Source of the DNA: Candidatus Gastranaerophilales bacterium
GTDB taxonomy: Bacteria; Cyanobacteriota; Vampirovibrionia; Gastranaerophilales; Gastranaerophilaceae
Direction of reading: 5' to 3'
DNA length: 7,139 bases
NCBI GenBank assembly: GCA_947589525.1
Contig: CANQAW010000090.1
Location: 1 to 7,139, forward strand
Shown here piece by piece: positions 6,373 through 7,139 of this stretch. A program made the translations under genes and the position numbers. Under the pieces are notes generated by a model. That model searched no databases, had not been told where the DNA came from, and saw only the letters and a program-made list of their open reading frames with translations. Position 1 is the stretch's first letter. Every line of letters starts with the position of its first letter.

Positions 6373-6445
6373 GGGCGTTTAGCTCAGTTGGTAGAGCGCT
6401 TCCCTTACAAGGAAGATGTCGGGAGTTCGAGCCTCTCAACGCCCA
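6373..6445 (+). tRNA. tRNA-Val (anticodon UAC)
   Basis: A full cloverleaf can be drawn. The acceptor GGGCGTT pairs with AACGCCC and the D-stem GCTC pairs with GAGC. The anticodon stem CTTCC/GGAAG encloses the loop CTTACAA, with TAC at the anticodon position. The T-stem GGGAG/CTCTC has one G-U pair and the loop TTCGAGC. The discriminator is A, and the CCA tail is not encoded, so it must be added after transcription. The gene is intact, unlike the two partial copies upstream. It is followed within three bases by the stem of an intrinsic terminator. Confidence 0.95.
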
Positions 6446-6447
6446 AA

Positions 6448-6479
6448 CTAAAAAAGAGCCTATAAAGGCTCTTTTTTAG
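6448..6479 (+). terminator. Intrinsic terminator after tRNA-Val
   Basis: A perfect 13-bp stem (6448-6460 with 6467-6479) with a 6-base TATAAA loop contains GAGCC/GGCTC and a six-T run. The A-rich left arm also gives a T-run on the other strand, so it could end transcripts arriving from the right as well, including any readthrough of the minus-strand gene at 6675. Confidence 0.92.
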
Positions 6480-6674
6480 CAACATTATTGTTCTGTGTCA
6501 GGAATTTTGACATAATATATCGCGAGATTGACATATTTAGTCGGAAATTTTAAAGTATTGGTGTTATTTAACACCTGTTTTGCAAGTGTACGGTTAAAAT
6601 GCGAAACATGGAAGAGGACTTTTGAAATTTTACAATAATCAAAAGATTACATCGGATTTTGAAAACTTTTAAAA

Positions 6675-7139
6675 CTAATTAATATTACTTAAATCAGGTA
6701 TAATATACTCAAGATCAAAAATAGTTAAATCGCCTACTTTATGCTTATCTAATAATTTATATTCAGACAAAGACGGCATATGAAATTCTATAAAACCATT
6801 TGCTTCTACACCTGCTAAGTGCGCCCCTTTTGGAACTTTTATTCTTAATAATCCCGAATCCACAGAGTCGGAACAATAAGCTGTCGCACAACTTGCAGTT
6901 GGAGTAGTACAAGCAACTCCCCAGTCCGGAACTATAACATCACCGACTTTTGCACTATTTAATATTTTTTTATACTCATCAGGTACGTCACTGTACCTTA
7001 TTCCACGATATAAATAATGCTCTTTTTGCGTTGGCGAAAGTCCTGCAATCCTTTTTAACTGTCTTTTTTTGTAAAGCTCAGGATTAACCTTATATTCTGC
7101 ATATTCTTTTAATGTTGAAAATTCGGATCTTGTTTTTTC
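6675..7139 (-). CDS. C-terminal part of a putative ADP-ribosyltransferase-like protein (cut by window edge)
   Basis: The frame is open from the window end at 7139 to TAG at 6675, giving 154 visible residues. A GTG at 6863 lies well inside this open frame and is unlikely to be the start. Residues below are numbered from the first codon at the window edge. Features of the R-S-E ADP-ribosyltransferase fold appear in the right order. They are YLYRGIRY with R45, GDVIV at 66-70 followed by VACTTPTASCATAY where an STS motif would sit, LLRIKVPKGAHLAG at 97-110, and FIEFHMP at 116-122 where the ExE-LLP turn usually lies. E118 would be the catalytic glutamate, but the first glutamate is replaced by F116, and STS is C-T-T. 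The protein may therefore be an inactive or divergent transferase, a phage-head (Mu gpF-like) ART domain, or an effector. The N-terminal part and the true start are outside the window. The gene faces the tRNA unit convergently. Confidence 0.6.
   Translation of the reverse strand, partial: EKTRSEFSTLKEYAEYKVNPELYKKRQLKRIAGLSPTQKEHYLYRGIRYSDVPDEYKKILNSAKVGDVIVPDWGVACTTPTASCATAYCSDSVDSGLLRIKVPKGAHLAGVEANGFIEFHMPSLSEYKLLDKHKVGDLTIFDLEYIIPDLSNIN

Noticed and set aside
6131..6439. A 102-codon minus-strand frame with a three-fold repeated peptide
   Set aside because: It is the reverse complement of the tRNA-Val gene and its 90-base repeats. The peptide repeat exists only because 90 is divisible by three and the stop-free stretch is copied.
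6507..6556. Two TTGACA boxes (6507-6512, 6528-6533) as plus-strand promoters
   Set aside because: The -10 matches at the right distance are poor (TAAAGT at best), and no plus-strand gene follows.
6560..6575. GGTGTT/AACACC hairpin as terminator of the minus-strand gene
   Set aside because: The stem is only 6 bp, lies about 100 bases past the stop and has no T-run on the minus strand. The tRNA terminator stem is a better candidate.

Overview
The window is an AT-rich bacterial segment with five protein genes, one tRNA gene and two repeat-rich non-coding stretches. All genes use the standard bacterial code, and UGA, UAG and UAA all occur as stops. The coding regions are roughly 30% GC. The histidine kinase core has the style common in cyanobacterial kinases: an HDLK H-box followed by a G-x-FG-x-L segment and a long leucine-rich second helix. 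Together with the low GC this makes a gut or environmental non-photosynthetic relative of cyanobacteria (Melainabacteria/Gastranaerophilales type) my best guess. This is an inference only, and other low-GC lineages remain possible.

Layout. Positions 1-547 hold no credible gene. The first 360 bases are about 51% GC, far above the genes, and are a mosaic of short direct repeats and palindromes. Positions 548-4158 carry three genes on the minus strand, read from right to left: a one-TM histidine kinase, an AMP-forming acyl-CoA ligase and a Xer-type tyrosine recombinase. The first two are 70 bases apart and the last two overlap by 11 bases, so they look like one operon. A good promoter (TAGACA, 17-base spacer, TATAAT) lies just ahead of the kinase. 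A divergent, nearly back-to-back promoter probably drives a half-size type I ABC exporter at 4277-6097 on the plus strand, which resembles the MsbA lipid-flippase group.

Positions 6115-6479 form a tRNA-Val(UAC) transcription unit: promoter, a long leader, the tRNA gene and a strong intrinsic terminator. The leader contains two tandem 90-base copies that each begin with the first 18 bases of the tRNA. Each also carries a hairpin resembling the tRNA anticodon arm with the anticodon removed. This is the most unusual part of the window. At the right edge, on the minus strand, is the C-terminal part (154 residues visible) of a protein resembling the R-S-E class of ADP-ribosyltransferases, cut by the window end and with altered active-site motifs.

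Functionally, the ligase and the ABC exporter both point to lipid or envelope metabolism and sit on either side of a compact divergent promoter region next to a sensor kinase. A shared regulatory theme is plausible but not shown. The Xer recombinase is probably the chromosome-dimer resolution enzyme rather than part of a mobile element, because no cargo, cassette sites or partner genes are visible.
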